DNA of 64,000 nucleotides from T3Sed10-241 sp036751905 (GTDB lineage: Bacteria; Bacteroidota; Bacteroidia; Flavobacteriales_D; Cryomorphaceae): assembly GCA_036751905.1 (NCBI GenBank), contig DAIOTP010000003.1, forward strand, positions 1 through 64,000. The letters are read 5' to 3'. Below, one piece after another: positions 7,827 through 15,622 of the stretch. Both the position numbers and the translations under genes were made by a program. How positions within the stretch are numbered: position 1 is the stretch's first letter; every line of letters starts with the position of its first letter. Under the pieces are notes generated by a model. The model had not been told where the DNA came from, ran no database searches, and saw only the letters and a list, made by a program, of their open reading frames with translations.

Positions 7827-9881
7827 ATGGAATTGCTTTACCCCGGATTTCTTTACGCCCTCGCCGCCCTGGCCATTCCGGTGATTGTGCACCTCTTTAA
7901 CTTCAGGAGGTTCAAGAAAATTCCCTTTACCAATGTTCGTTTTCTGCGTGACATCAAGCTGCAAACCCAAAGCCAGAACAAGCTCAGGCACCTGCTTATA
8001 CTCCTTATGCGCCTGCTTGCCATCGCCTTTTTGGTGCTCGCATTTGCGCAACCCTTCATTCCTGAGGGGGATGTAAACACAGGATCTGCACGCAGAAATG
8101 TGTCCATTTTTGTGGACAACAGCTTTAGTATGGAAGGTGAAAGCAGCGCGGGCGCGCTGATCGAAGTGGCCAAAAATCGGGCCATTGATATCGCCATGGC
8201 CTTCGACCCATCCGATCGGTTTCAATTGTTGAGTCAGGATTTTGAAGGCAAGCACCAACGCTTGGTAAGCCGTGAAGTATTCGTGGACTTGGTGCAAGAA
8301 TTGGAGCTCAGCCCACAGTCGCACAGCCTTGAAGAAATTTACAGCCGACAAACCGACCTATTGCACAATGCTGACAACAAAAGTTCAGGGGAGGCATTCA
8401 TCATCTCTGATTTTCAAAGAAGCCGTTACAATCCTGAAATGCTGCGGCCTGACAGCAGTTTGAAAGTTTCACTTGTAGTACTGGAACGCAGTGAAACAGA
8501 CAATCTTTATATCGACTCAGTATGGTTTGACAGCCCCGTCCGCAAGCTCAACGACAGTGAGCAACTGCACGTGAGGGTGGTCAACACCGGAAATGAAAAT
8601 GTGGAAAAACTCCCTGTGCGGCTCGAAGTCAATGGAACTCAACGCGCCATAGGCAGTGTGGATGTAAGCGGAAAAGGTACCGCCATCGCCAACTTAGAGT
8701 ATCTGCACGAGGAGCCTGGTATACAGCAAGCTGTGGTGAGTATACAGGACAGTCCTGTGAGCTATGACGATACCTGGTACTTCGCTTATGAAGTGTATCA
8801 GGACATCAATATTTTAGGCATTCTGCCCTCTCTGGGTGTGAATGATCCGCTGCAGCGGCTTTTCGCCCGTGACTCGGTGTACCGCTACACGGCAGTGAGC
8901 GCCCGCAATGTGGATTACTCAACCATGGCCACATACCGTCTTGTGGTGCTCAATGGATTGGAGGAGATACCCAGCGGCCTTGCAGCTGAACTGCGCACCT
9001 TTACGGAAAATGGGGGCAGTGTATGGCTTATCCCTTCTGCGCAAGCAGAGCTGGCTTCCTACAATGCCTTTCTGAACAGTTTCGGCTTGCGTTCTTTCGC
9101 GCCTTTGCGTCAAGCCGAAGAGCGTGTACGCACCCTCAATGCCGAACACCCCTTATACCGTGATATTTTTGAAAGCATCCCGCGCAATGTAGATTTGCCG
9201 CAAGCAAAGCAGTATTATCCAATGGCGCTGAGCGCTTCGGGCGATGCATTGATGACCCTCTCTGGTGGCAACACTTTTCTTTCCGCCTACAGCGTAGAGC
9301 GCGGGAAGCTCTATATACTCGCCGCAGCGCTCGATGCCACCCACAGCAATTTTTCCCGACATGCGCTCTTTGTGGCTACAGCATTGCGTATTGCAGAAAT
9401 GAGCCAAAGCACTGCGCTGCTCAGCATTACCATGCATCCCGAAGCTTACTTTAGCATTCCGGCTGAAAATCGACTCGCCGATGGAAGCCTTCGGCTTACC
9501 AACTCAACTGCCGGAGTTGACATCATCCCTACCGCAAGCCTGCGCGATGGGCAGTACCTCATCAGTCCGGGCCCCGATGTACGGAAGGCAGGGCTGTACG
9601 CACTCAAGCGCAATGATGATTTGCTGAGCGCTGTAGGAATCAATTACCCCAGAGAAGAGAGCGACTTGGCCTCCCGCAGTCGGTCCGAACTTCAGGACGC
9701 ACTCAACGAAGCAGGCATTACTGCTGTAAAAATATTCGATGGCAATGATGCATCCCTTGCAAGGGAAATAGCGCTTGCAAGCAGCGGCCGCCCGCTCTGG
9801 AAAATCTGCCTAATTTTGGCGCTGGCATTCCTTTTGGCTGAGCAATTGCTCATACGTTTCCGCAAACCCTTGGCAGCATGA
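7827..9881 (+). CDS. BatA-type membrane protein with VWA-like domain
   Basis: 684 residues. The N-terminus (MELLYPGFLYALAALAIPV... then RFKKIPFTNVRFLRDI) is the BatA/aerotolerance N-terminal domain with two membrane helices at roughly residues 5-25 and 55-80. A von Willebrand A-like segment follows, with an intact metal site DNSFSM near residue 100. A long periplasmic beta-rich region comes next, and a final membrane helix (LWKICLILALAFLLAEQLLI) is followed by a basic tail. Proteins of this layout are common in Bacteroidota; their function is unknown beyond a link to Bat proteins. The ATG at 7827 is preferred over the in-frame TTG at 7806 because it begins the conserved N-terminus. It overlaps the next gene by 4 bp (ATGA), so the two are co-translated. 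Confidence 0.87.
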   Translation: MELLYPGFLYALAALAIPVIVHLFNFRRFKKIPFTNVRFLRDIKLQTQSQNKLRHLLILLMRLLAIAFLVLAFAQPFIPEGDVNTGSARRNVSIFVDNSFSMEGESSAGALIEVAKNRAIDIAMAFDPSDRFQLLSQDFEGKHQRLVSREVFVDLVQELELSPQSHSLEEIYSRQTDLLHNADNKSSGEAFIISDFQRSRYNPEMLRPDSSLKVSLVVLERSETDNLYIDSVWFDSPVRKLNDSEQLHVRVVNTGNENVEKLPVRLEVNGTQRAIGSVDVSGKGTAIANLEYLHEEPGIQQAVVSIQDSPVSYDDTWYFAYEVYQDINILGILPSLGVNDPLQRLFARDSVYRYTAVSARNVDYSTMATYRLVVLNGLEEIPSGLAAELRTFTENGGSVWLIPSAQAELASYNAFLNSFGLRSFAPLRQAEERVRTLNAEHPLYRDIFESIPRNVDLPQAKQYYPMALSASGDALMTLSGGNTFLSAYSVERGKLYILAAALDATHSNFSRHALFVATALRIAEMSQSTALLSITMHPEAYFSIPAENRLADGSLRLTNSTAGVDIIPTASLRDGQYLISPGPDVRKAGLYALKRNDDLLSAVGINYPREESDLASRSRSELQDALNEAGITAVKIFDGNDASLAREIALASSGRPLWKICLILALAFLLAEQLLIRFRKPLAA

Positions 9882-11155
9882 ATATTCTGATAAAACAGGC
9901 CACCCTCATTGACAAGCGCCACCCCGACAATGGTGCTCTGCGTGACCTGCTTATTGAGGATGGAACCATCACCCAAATGGCTTCACACCTCAAAGCTGAT
10001 GCCGATGTGGTTGTGGCCGAAGATGGCCTTTGTGTTTCCGTTGGCTGGATGGATATGCGCGCCAACTTTCGCGATCCCGGGCATGAGCACAAAGAGAACC
10101 TGCAAAGCGGTATGAAGGCTGCCGCAGCAGGCGGCTTTACTGCAGTGGGGCTTAGCCCCGAAACGATGCCCGCGGTTGACAACAAAAGCGCCATAGCATA
10201 CCTCCTCGGCCACTGCCAGCAAGGCCAGGTGGAATTGGTGCCTGTGGGAGCAGCAAGCAAGGCACTCAAAGGTGAGACGCTCGCTGAAATGTACGACATG
10301 TACCTCGCTGGTGCCAAAGCCTTTGGTGATGGCAAGCGCTCCATACAAACCGCGGGATTGCTACAGCGTGCCCTGCTTTACAGCAAAAACTTTGGTGTGC
10401 CAATACTGCACTTTCCATATGATGAAAGCCTGCACCCCGGAGGACAGATGCACGAAGGAATTGCCTCCACCCATTTGGGCATGAAAGGTATACCTTCTAT
10501 AGCTGAAACACTCGTTGTACAACGCGATCTACAACTCTTGGGCTATACGGAAGGGCGCCTGCATCTTGGTCCGCTCAGCACCGCCGAGGCTGTGGCCATG
10601 GTGCACGAAGGCCGCAGCAATGGCCTCAAAATCACCTGCGAAACTACGGCTGCCCACTTGGCATACACCGATGAATCCATCCAAAACTTCGACAGTCAGT
10701 ACAAAGTGCTGCCGCCGCTGCGCGATGAGGCCAACAGGCAGGCATTGCTCACAGCCCTAAAGTTGGGTCAGATTCAGGCAATAAGCTCTGACCACAGCCC
10801 TGAAGACGAAGAACATAAAAAGCTGGAATTTGATTTTGCTGCCTTCGGTACGGCGGGTATTGAGTCCTTCTTTTGCTTATTAATGAAGGCCGTGGGAACG
10901 AGTATGCCCTTGCATGATTTGATAGCGACATTCAGCCTCCACCCCAGGCAAATACTCGGCATGGAGCTTCCAGAAATCAATTTGGGAACCGCGGCGAACC
11001 TTACACTTTTTAATCCAACCGGCAGTACCACCTTTGCAGAAAATGAGGTACGCAGCCGCGCATATAATTTTGCCGAAAAGGAACTTACCCTGCCCGGCAA
11101 AGTAGTAGGAACGGTGTTCAGAGGATCGTGGCAGCCCCGAGATTGGGCAACCTAA
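9878..11155 (+). CDS. Dihydroorotase-like amidohydrolase, probably not catalytic
   Basis: 425-residue amidohydrolase clearly homologous to dihydroorotase (NILIKQATLIDKRHPDN at the N-terminus, NFRDPGHEHKE, AAAAGGFTAVG, SSDHSPEDEEHK). The metal-binding DxHxH motif is replaced by DMRAN, so both His ligands are gone. The Asp of the TDHAPH-like motif is retained (SSDHSPE). Such degenerate PyrC-like proteins are known as non-catalytic partners of aspartate carbamoyltransferase in some bacteria; that role here is inference. A second, more complete pyrC lies at 32161. It is translationally coupled to the BatA gene (4-bp overlap) and its stop overlaps the convergent MBL gene. Confidence 0.85.
   Translation: MNILIKQATLIDKRHPDNGALRDLLIEDGTITQMASHLKADADVVVAEDGLCVSVGWMDMRANFRDPGHEHKENLQSGMKAAAAGGFTAVGLSPETMPAVDNKSAIAYLLGHCQQGQVELVPVGAASKALKGETLAEMYDMYLAGAKAFGDGKRSIQTAGLLQRALLYSKNFGVPILHFPYDESLHPGGQMHEGIASTHLGMKGIPSIAETLVVQRDLQLLGYTEGRLHLGPLSTAEAVAMVHEGRSNGLKITCETTAAHLAYTDESIQNFDSQYKVLPPLRDEANRQALLTALKLGQIQAISSDHSPEDEEHKKLEFDFAAFGTAGIESFFCLLMKAVGTSMPLHDLIATFSLHPRQILGMELPEINLGTAANLTLFNPTGSTTFAENEVRSRAYNFAEKELTLPGKVVGTVFRGSWQPRDWAT
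11069..11081 (+). repeat. Recurrent word TTTGCCGAAAAGG
   Basis: Copy with one extra A, inside the degenerate dihydroorotase gene where it reads FAEKE. Confidence 0.6.
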
Positions 11156-11916
11156 CAATCTACTTGCAGCTCATCGTGGGCCAAAAAGATCCCATCGGGC
11201 AGAGTTTCGCTCACCTTGCTGTGCAAGCCCATGAGGTGAGAAATATGGGTGAAATATGCCCTTTTGGGCGCCAACTCTTTTACAAAGGCAATGGCCTCGG
11301 CCAAATTGAAGTGTGAAATGTGCTCTTGAATGCGCAAGGCGTTAATTACCAGAACATCGAGCCCTTTCAACTTCGCTTTCTCTTCGGCTGCTATGGTTTT
11401 GGCATCGGTGATGTAAGCCATGTTGTCGATCCGAAAGCCCATCACTGGCATTTTGTAATGCATCACTTGAATAGGAACGATCTGGGTACCATGAATTTCA
11501 AATGGCTCCTCATGCCCTATGGTATGCAAGTTCACTTCCGGTACTCCAGGGTATTTGTGTTCAGAAAAAACATAGTGAAATTCACGCCTTAAGGCCTCTT
11601 GCACAGCACTTGAAGCATATACGTCGAGGGCGCGCTTGGTCTTGTAATTGAACGGGCGGATATCGTCCATACCGGCGATGTGGTCTTTGTGCTCATGGGT
11701 GAAGAGCACTGCATGTACATTGTCGGGTTGGGCCCTGAGCATTTGCTGCCTGAAGTCGGGACCTGTGTCGATGACGAGCGTTTGTCCGTCTACCTGCACC
11801 ATGGCTGATGTTCTCAACCGCCTGTCCCTTTGATCATCCGATCTGCACACTTCACAATGACACCCTATGACTGGGATGCCTTGCGAAGTACCCGTACCCA
11901 AAAATGTAAGCTGCAT
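11152..11916 (-). CDS. MBL-fold metallo-hydrolase (PhnP-like)
   Basis: 254-residue metallo-beta-lactamase-fold hydrolase. It opens with MQLTFLGTGTSQGIPV and the cysteine/histidine segment GCHCEVCRS, as in PhnP-like phosphodiesterases. The metal motif FTHEHKDHIAGMDD (HxHxDH) is intact, and further ligands lie in HYKMPVMGFRI...YITDAK and the C-terminal FTHISHLMG. The substrate is probably a cyclic phosphodiester or similar small molecule; this is not shown by the sequence. ATG 11916 is chosen because it begins the conserved strand. The stop overlaps the end of the convergent dihydroorotase-like gene by 4 bp. Confidence 0.88.
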   Translation of the reverse strand: MQLTFLGTGTSQGIPVIGCHCEVCRSDDQRDRRLRTSAMVQVDGQTLVIDTGPDFRQQMLRAQPDNVHAVLFTHEHKDHIAGMDDIRPFNYKTKRALDVYASSAVQEALRREFHYVFSEHKYPGVPEVNLHTIGHEEPFEIHGTQIVPIQVMHYKMPVMGFRIDNMAYITDAKTIAAEEKAKLKGLDVLVINALRIQEHISHFNLAEAIAFVKELAPKRAYFTHISHLMGLHSKVSETLPDGIFLAHDELQVDC

Positions 11917-12001
11917 AGATGGCTTCAAAGATAGGGTTTTATATAGCCTCGTACACTTGTTAAAAAGCACGAAAAGCTTAGGGCTTTTGTAGCAAAGGGA
12001 T

Positions 12002-12009
12002 TAACTTCG
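12002..12009 (+). promoter_or_regulatory. Putative -7 element (TAACTTCG)
   Basis: TAnnTTCG variant of the Bacteroidota -7 element, 24 bases before the TTG start of the 12034 gene. No convincing -33 TTG at the usual spacing. Confidence 0.3.
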
Positions 12010-12033
12010 CAACGCACCAAATTCGTTTGCACA

Positions 12034-13485
12034 TTGGAAAGGGTAATACTCGCTTCGAAACAAAAAGCATTGAGAATCAATTTAGACCCTAGTGTCTACG
12101 GCACCTTTGCCGAAATAGGTGCAGGTCAGGAAGTAGTGCGCCATTTTTTCCGATCTGGGGGCGCTTCGGGCACTATTGCGAAAGCCATGTCGGCTTATGA
12201 CAAAGACTTCAGTGATGCCATTTACGGGCCTGAAGAAAAAAACCGCTATGTGTGTGAGCCCCGCTTGCGCAAAATGATCAACCACGAGTACAAGCTGATT
12301 GAACAGCGCCTTGACCGCAGCAAGCACCCTGACAAGAAATTTTTTGCGTACGCAAATACAGTAGCAACCATCGACTTCCATAAGCGCTATCAAGGCCATG
12401 GCTGGATGGGAGTAAAGTTTCAAACAAGCGCTGAAAAAGAACCCAATGAAATCATTCTGCATGTGGTGCTGCATGAAAATGAAGCTTCACTTCAGCAGGA
12501 AACTGTCGGTGAATTGGGTGTAAATATGCTCTACGGGGCATATTTCTATTATCAAAACCCTAGGGAGTACTTGCAGTCACTCTACGACAACCTGAGCCGC
12601 GACCGCATTGAAATCGACATGATCTCTATGTCAGGACCCGATTTTGCAAAAGTTGACAACCGCTTACTGAGCCTTGCACTGGTAAAGAACGGCATGACCG
12701 ATGCGGTAATTTTCAGCCCTGACGGGAAGAACCTGCAGCCCGCCGATCTGCTTTACAAAAAGAATGTGCTCACCATCCGCGGAAGTTTCCGTCCTGTAAC
12801 GAAGGTGAACATTGACATGATTATCAATGGATACAACAAGTTCATCACCGAAAACAGGGTAGACTCTGACAACCTGCAGGTTCTGTTTGAAATCACGCTG
12901 AGCAACCTCAGAGCTGATGGCGAAATTGACGAACAAGACTTCCTTGACCGTGCTGATATTTTGTGCTCATTGGGGCAAACGGTATTGATCTCCAACTATC
13001 AGGAGTACTACAAACTCATACAGTACTTTGGCACCATCACCAAGGCGCGCATGGGCCTCATCATGGGCGTGAACAATATGGTAGAGCTCTTCAATGAGAA
13101 GTATTACCGTGACCTGAATGGTGGCATACTTGAAGCCTTCGGAATTCTCTTTACCCGTGACCTCAAGGTATACCTTTATCCATCGAAAGATGAAGAGAGC
13201 AACAACATTGTCAACAGCAAGAATTTGCAGGTTCATCCGCGCCTTCGGCCGCTCTACGATTACCTGATCAACAACGGAAGGATCGTTGATCTGGAAGATT
13301 TTGATCCTGAGGTATTGTGGATCAACAGCCGGGAAGCGCTCAGGAAAATTCGTGATGGAGAAAAAGGTTGGGAGGAGATGGTGCCCAACTATGTGGACGT
13401 AATGATCAAAAAGGGAAGGCTATTCGGCTATCAACCCGACTCTGTAGAAGAGGACCAAAGAAAAGCAGAGCAAGAAAAAGCCTAG
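12034..13485 (+). CDS. Conserved Bacteroidota protein of unknown function
   Basis: 483 residues, no signal peptide or membrane segment, rich in charged residues and probably cytoplasmic. It belongs to a well-conserved family recognised by KALRINLDPSVYGTFAEIGAG, RSGGASGTIAKAMSAYDKDFSDAIYG, KNGMTDAVIF and LRGSFRPVTKVN. From memory, members are often labelled nicotinate-nucleotide adenylyltransferase or TonB receptor; I see neither an HxGH nucleotidyl motif nor a barrel, so I do not accept those labels. Start is a TTG at 12034, the only start codon close to the conserved N-terminus. It ends 2 bp before the convergent murI. Confidence 0.85.
   Translation: MERVILASKQKALRINLDPSVYGTFAEIGAGQEVVRHFFRSGGASGTIAKAMSAYDKDFSDAIYGPEEKNRYVCEPRLRKMINHEYKLIEQRLDRSKHPDKKFFAYANTVATIDFHKRYQGHGWMGVKFQTSAEKEPNEIILHVVLHENEASLQQETVGELGVNMLYGAYFYYQNPREYLQSLYDNLSRDRIEIDMISMSGPDFAKVDNRLLSLALVKNGMTDAVIFSPDGKNLQPADLLYKKNVLTIRGSFRPVTKVNIDMIINGYNKFITENRVDSDNLQVLFEITLSNLRADGEIDEQDFLDRADILCSLGQTVLISNYQEYYKLIQYFGTITKARMGLIMGVNNMVELFNEKYYRDLNGGILEAFGILFTRDLKVYLYPSKDEESNNIVNSKNLQVHPRLRPLYDYLINNGRIVDLEDFDPEVLWINSREALRKIRDGEKGWEEMVPNYVDVMIKKGRLFGYQPDSVEEDQRKAEQEKA
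12106..12115 (+). repeat. Recurrent word core TTTGCCGAAA
   Basis: Core copy only (followed by TAGG) near the start of the 12034 gene, reading FAEI. Confidence 0.5.
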
Positions 13486-13487
13486 CA

Positions 13488-14291
13488 TCAGTCCCACAAA
13501 TTTTTACGTTCCAGCTTTACCTTTTTGCCAAAAAACAGCTGCGTACTTTGTGTAAATGAAGGCGTGAGATCGCTCACATAAAACTTGTGTCCACCGCGCT
13601 GTGGTCCTGACAACAGATCTTGTTTTTGCAATGCCGCGGCAGTGACCTGCGCAACTACATCGGTGGCATCAATCACATCCACACGTCCTTGGTAAAGTGC
13701 TTGTATTTCACGCTTTATGAGCGGGAAATGGGTGCATCCCAAAATTAGCGCATCGATATCTCTTAAATTGGGCTTATCGAGGTAATCGGCAATAACGGCT
13801 TTCGAAATATTGTTGTTGAAGAAACCCTCTTCAATCATAGCTACCAACAGGGGTGTAGCAAGCATGGTAACTTTTGCTTCTTTGCTGAGGATGGCTATGC
13901 GGCGGGCATATATCCTTGAATTGACCGTAGCCTTGGTCGCAATTACACCAATTTTTCCAGAAGGATGCAACTGAACCGCATGTCGTGCTGTTGGGTTGAC
14001 CACATCAATCACAGGCACTTGCCTACCCGCGGTATGCCTTACTGTATCAGTGGCCACGGCCGAAGCAGAGTTGCATGCGATTACAATGGCCTTGCAATTG
14101 TTAGCCAATAAAAAGTTGGTGATCACAACGGCATAGCTCCTCAATGCATTGGCCGACTTTTCGCCGTAGGGCAAATGGGCTGTATCGCCGAAATAGACAA
14201 TGCGCTCGTTGGGTAGCTGACGCGTAATGGCAGCTGCTACCGTGAGTCCTCCTATACCAGAGTCAAAAACACCAATGGGCCTGTTGTCCAT
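13488..14291 (-). CDS. murI: Glutamate racemase
   Basis: 267 residues, usual length. Makes D-glutamate for peptidoglycan in the cytoplasm. Both catalytic cysteines are present: VIACNSASA near residue 73 and LILGCTHFPL near residue 185. The opening GVFDSGIGGLTV with its Asp-Ser pair and the YFGDTAHLPYG segment are intact. It is the last gene of the leftward envelope run, 69 bp after ompH and separated from it by a terminator-like hairpin. Confidence 0.96.
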   Translation of the reverse strand: MDNRPIGVFDSGIGGLTVAAAITRQLPNERIVYFGDTAHLPYGEKSANALRSYAVVITNFLLANNCKAIVIACNSASAVATDTVRHTAGRQVPVIDVVNPTARHAVQLHPSGKIGVIATKATVNSRIYARRIAILSKEAKVTMLATPLLVAMIEEGFFNNNISKAVIADYLDKPNLRDIDALILGCTHFPLIKREIQALYQGRVDVIDATDVVAQVTAAALQKQDLLSGPQRGGHKFYVSDLTPSFTQSTQLFFGKKVKLERKNLWD

Positions 14292-14307
14292 AGAGAGTCA
14301 ACAAAAA

Positions 14308-14334
14308 AAAACACCTCCGCAATAGAGATGTTTT
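14308..14334 (-). terminator. Intrinsic terminator after the ompH gene
   Basis: On the minus strand a 10-bp stem (AAAACATCTC / GAGGTGTTTT, one G-U pair) with a 7-base loop is followed by a continuing T run (the A9 tract 14303-14311). It separates ompH from murI, which would then need its own promoter or readthrough. Confidence 0.6.
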
Positions 14335-14360
14335 ATGTTTTGTTCTTTTCGCTGGCTGGT

Positions 14361-14855
14361 TTAAATACCCAGCTCTTTCTTTATAAGGCCTGTAATGTCT
14401 TCGCCTCCGGCATACAGCAAGCCTCCTTGGGTGCTGGAGTCGAAAATGTACGTATAGGTATTGTCAGTACCCACTTTAACAGAGGCCTCTCTTACCCTTT
14501 TAAACATGCCTGCCATGAGTTCATTTTGCTTGGTCTCAATCTCTTGGTAAGCAGTTTGCTGAAACTCTTGTATGCGGCGCTGAAGGTCTTGGATTTCACC
14601 GGCTGCACTGGTTTTCATGGCATCGCTCATGTCGGGATCATTCTCGAACTCCTGCATTTTATTCTGGTAAGTTTCGATCATCGACTGTAATCGGGCTTCC
14701 AATTTCTTCTGAAGATCCTGAACCTTTTTTTCAGCCTCTGCCCGTTCGGGCAGCATGGTAATGATTTCTTCAAAATTGGCGTGCGCAAATTTCTGAGCTT
14801 GGGCTTGCGAGAAGCTTCCGATTGCAAGGGCCAGAATGATGAGTAGCTTTTTCAT
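14361..14855 (-). CDS. OmpH/Skp-family periplasmic chaperone
   Basis: 164 residues with a cleavable signal peptide (ending SQAQA) and the Skp pattern: a short beta start FAHANFEEIITMLPE, a long charged coiled-coil from about residue 40 to 120, then a return beta segment (YTYIFDSSTQGGLLYAGG). Skp proteins hold outer-membrane barrels unfolded in the periplasm before BAM insertion. It lies directly downstream of a second ompH gene and bamA, the conserved context for this role. Confidence 0.93.
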   Translation of the reverse strand: MKKLLIILALAIGSFSQAQAQKFAHANFEEIITMLPERAEAEKKVQDLQKKLEARLQSMIETYQNKMQEFENDPDMSDAMKTSAAGEIQDLQRRIQEFQQTAYQEIETKQNELMAGMFKRVREASVKVGTDNTYTYIFDSSTQGGLLYAGGEDITGLIKKELGI

Positions 14856-14907
14856 GCTTTGTTTGTTTTCTTAAGTTGTTGAGTAAAAAGATTGTTGTTT
14901 TGTTGAT

Positions 14908-15579
14908 TTAGCGTCTTTGCGGGTTGGCTTGGGGTTGAGCTCTGCCCATATCACGACCGGCATCATTCCCACCGGCACCGCGGCCTCCTGTATCACGACC
15001 TGCTCCGCTGTCTGGGTTGTCATCGGCGGCATCGCTGTCGTCAGAATCATCACCCCGGTCGCGGCTGCTCACACCAAGTCGGCTCAGCACGCGGTCGCTT
15101 TTGTCATACCGTGGATCGGCATAGAGTATGTTGCTCTGTCCTGCCTTATCGAAAATTACTGAGAATCCTCCTCCTTGCGCCACTTCCTTGATGGCGTTGT
15201 AGATGTCCTCCTGAATGGGTTGAATGAGTTCCTGTCTTTTCTTAAAAAGATCGCCATCCACCCCGAAGCGTTGTTTTTTCAATTCCCGTGCTTCCATTTC
15301 CTTGCGAAGAATTTCTTCTTCACGCTCTTTGCGCATTTCCTCTGTGAGTAGCACACGCTCAGCTTGGTAGCTCTTCTGTAGGCGCTCAATGGCTTCGTAT
15401 CGTTGCTCGATTTCTTTTTGCCATTGCTGCGAGGTGCGGTCGAGCTCTTTTTGGGCATCCCCGTAAGGCTTCAACTTACTGAGAATATACTCTGTGTCAA
15501 CATAAGCATACCGTTGCGCCTGTAGGTTGACAACACCAAGCATCGCTGCAAAAAAGAAGAAGAAAACTTTAACCTTCAC
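14908..15579 (-). CDS. OmpH/Skp-family chaperone with Asp/Gly/Arg-rich tail
   Basis: About 223 residues. Signal peptide VKVKVFFFFFAAMLGVV, then the Skp core (RYAYVDTEYILSKL, coiled-coil, FSVIFDKAGQSNILYADPRYDKSDRVLSRLG). The GTG at 15579 is preferred to the TTG at 15636 because it starts the signal peptide exactly and has GGAAAATCCA before it; the longer form would run into bamA. After about residue 178 there is a low-complexity tail of about 45 residues rich in Asp, Gly and Arg (RGDDSDDSDAADDNPDS, then GRDTGGRGAGG) which is not part of the usual Skp fold. Two tandem ompH genes after bamA are common in this phylum. Confidence 0.9.
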   Translation of the reverse strand: MKVKVFFFFFAAMLGVVNLQAQRYAYVDTEYILSKLKPYGDAQKELDRTSQQWQKEIEQRYEAIERLQKSYQAERVLLTEEMRKEREEEILRKEMEARELKKQRFGVDGDLFKKRQELIQPIQEDIYNAIKEVAQGGGFSVIFDKAGQSNILYADPRYDKSDRVLSRLGVSSRDRGDDSDDSDAADDNPDSGAGRDTGGRGAGGNDAGRDMGRAQPQANPQRR

Positions 15580-15622
15580 TGGATTTTCCAGATTTAAAAT
15601 GGTGGACGAAAATACGAACTTT

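Noticed and set aside
12034..13485. Nicotinate-nucleotide adenylyltransferase or TonB receptor label
   Set aside because: No HxGH motif, no signal peptide or barrel; left as unknown function.
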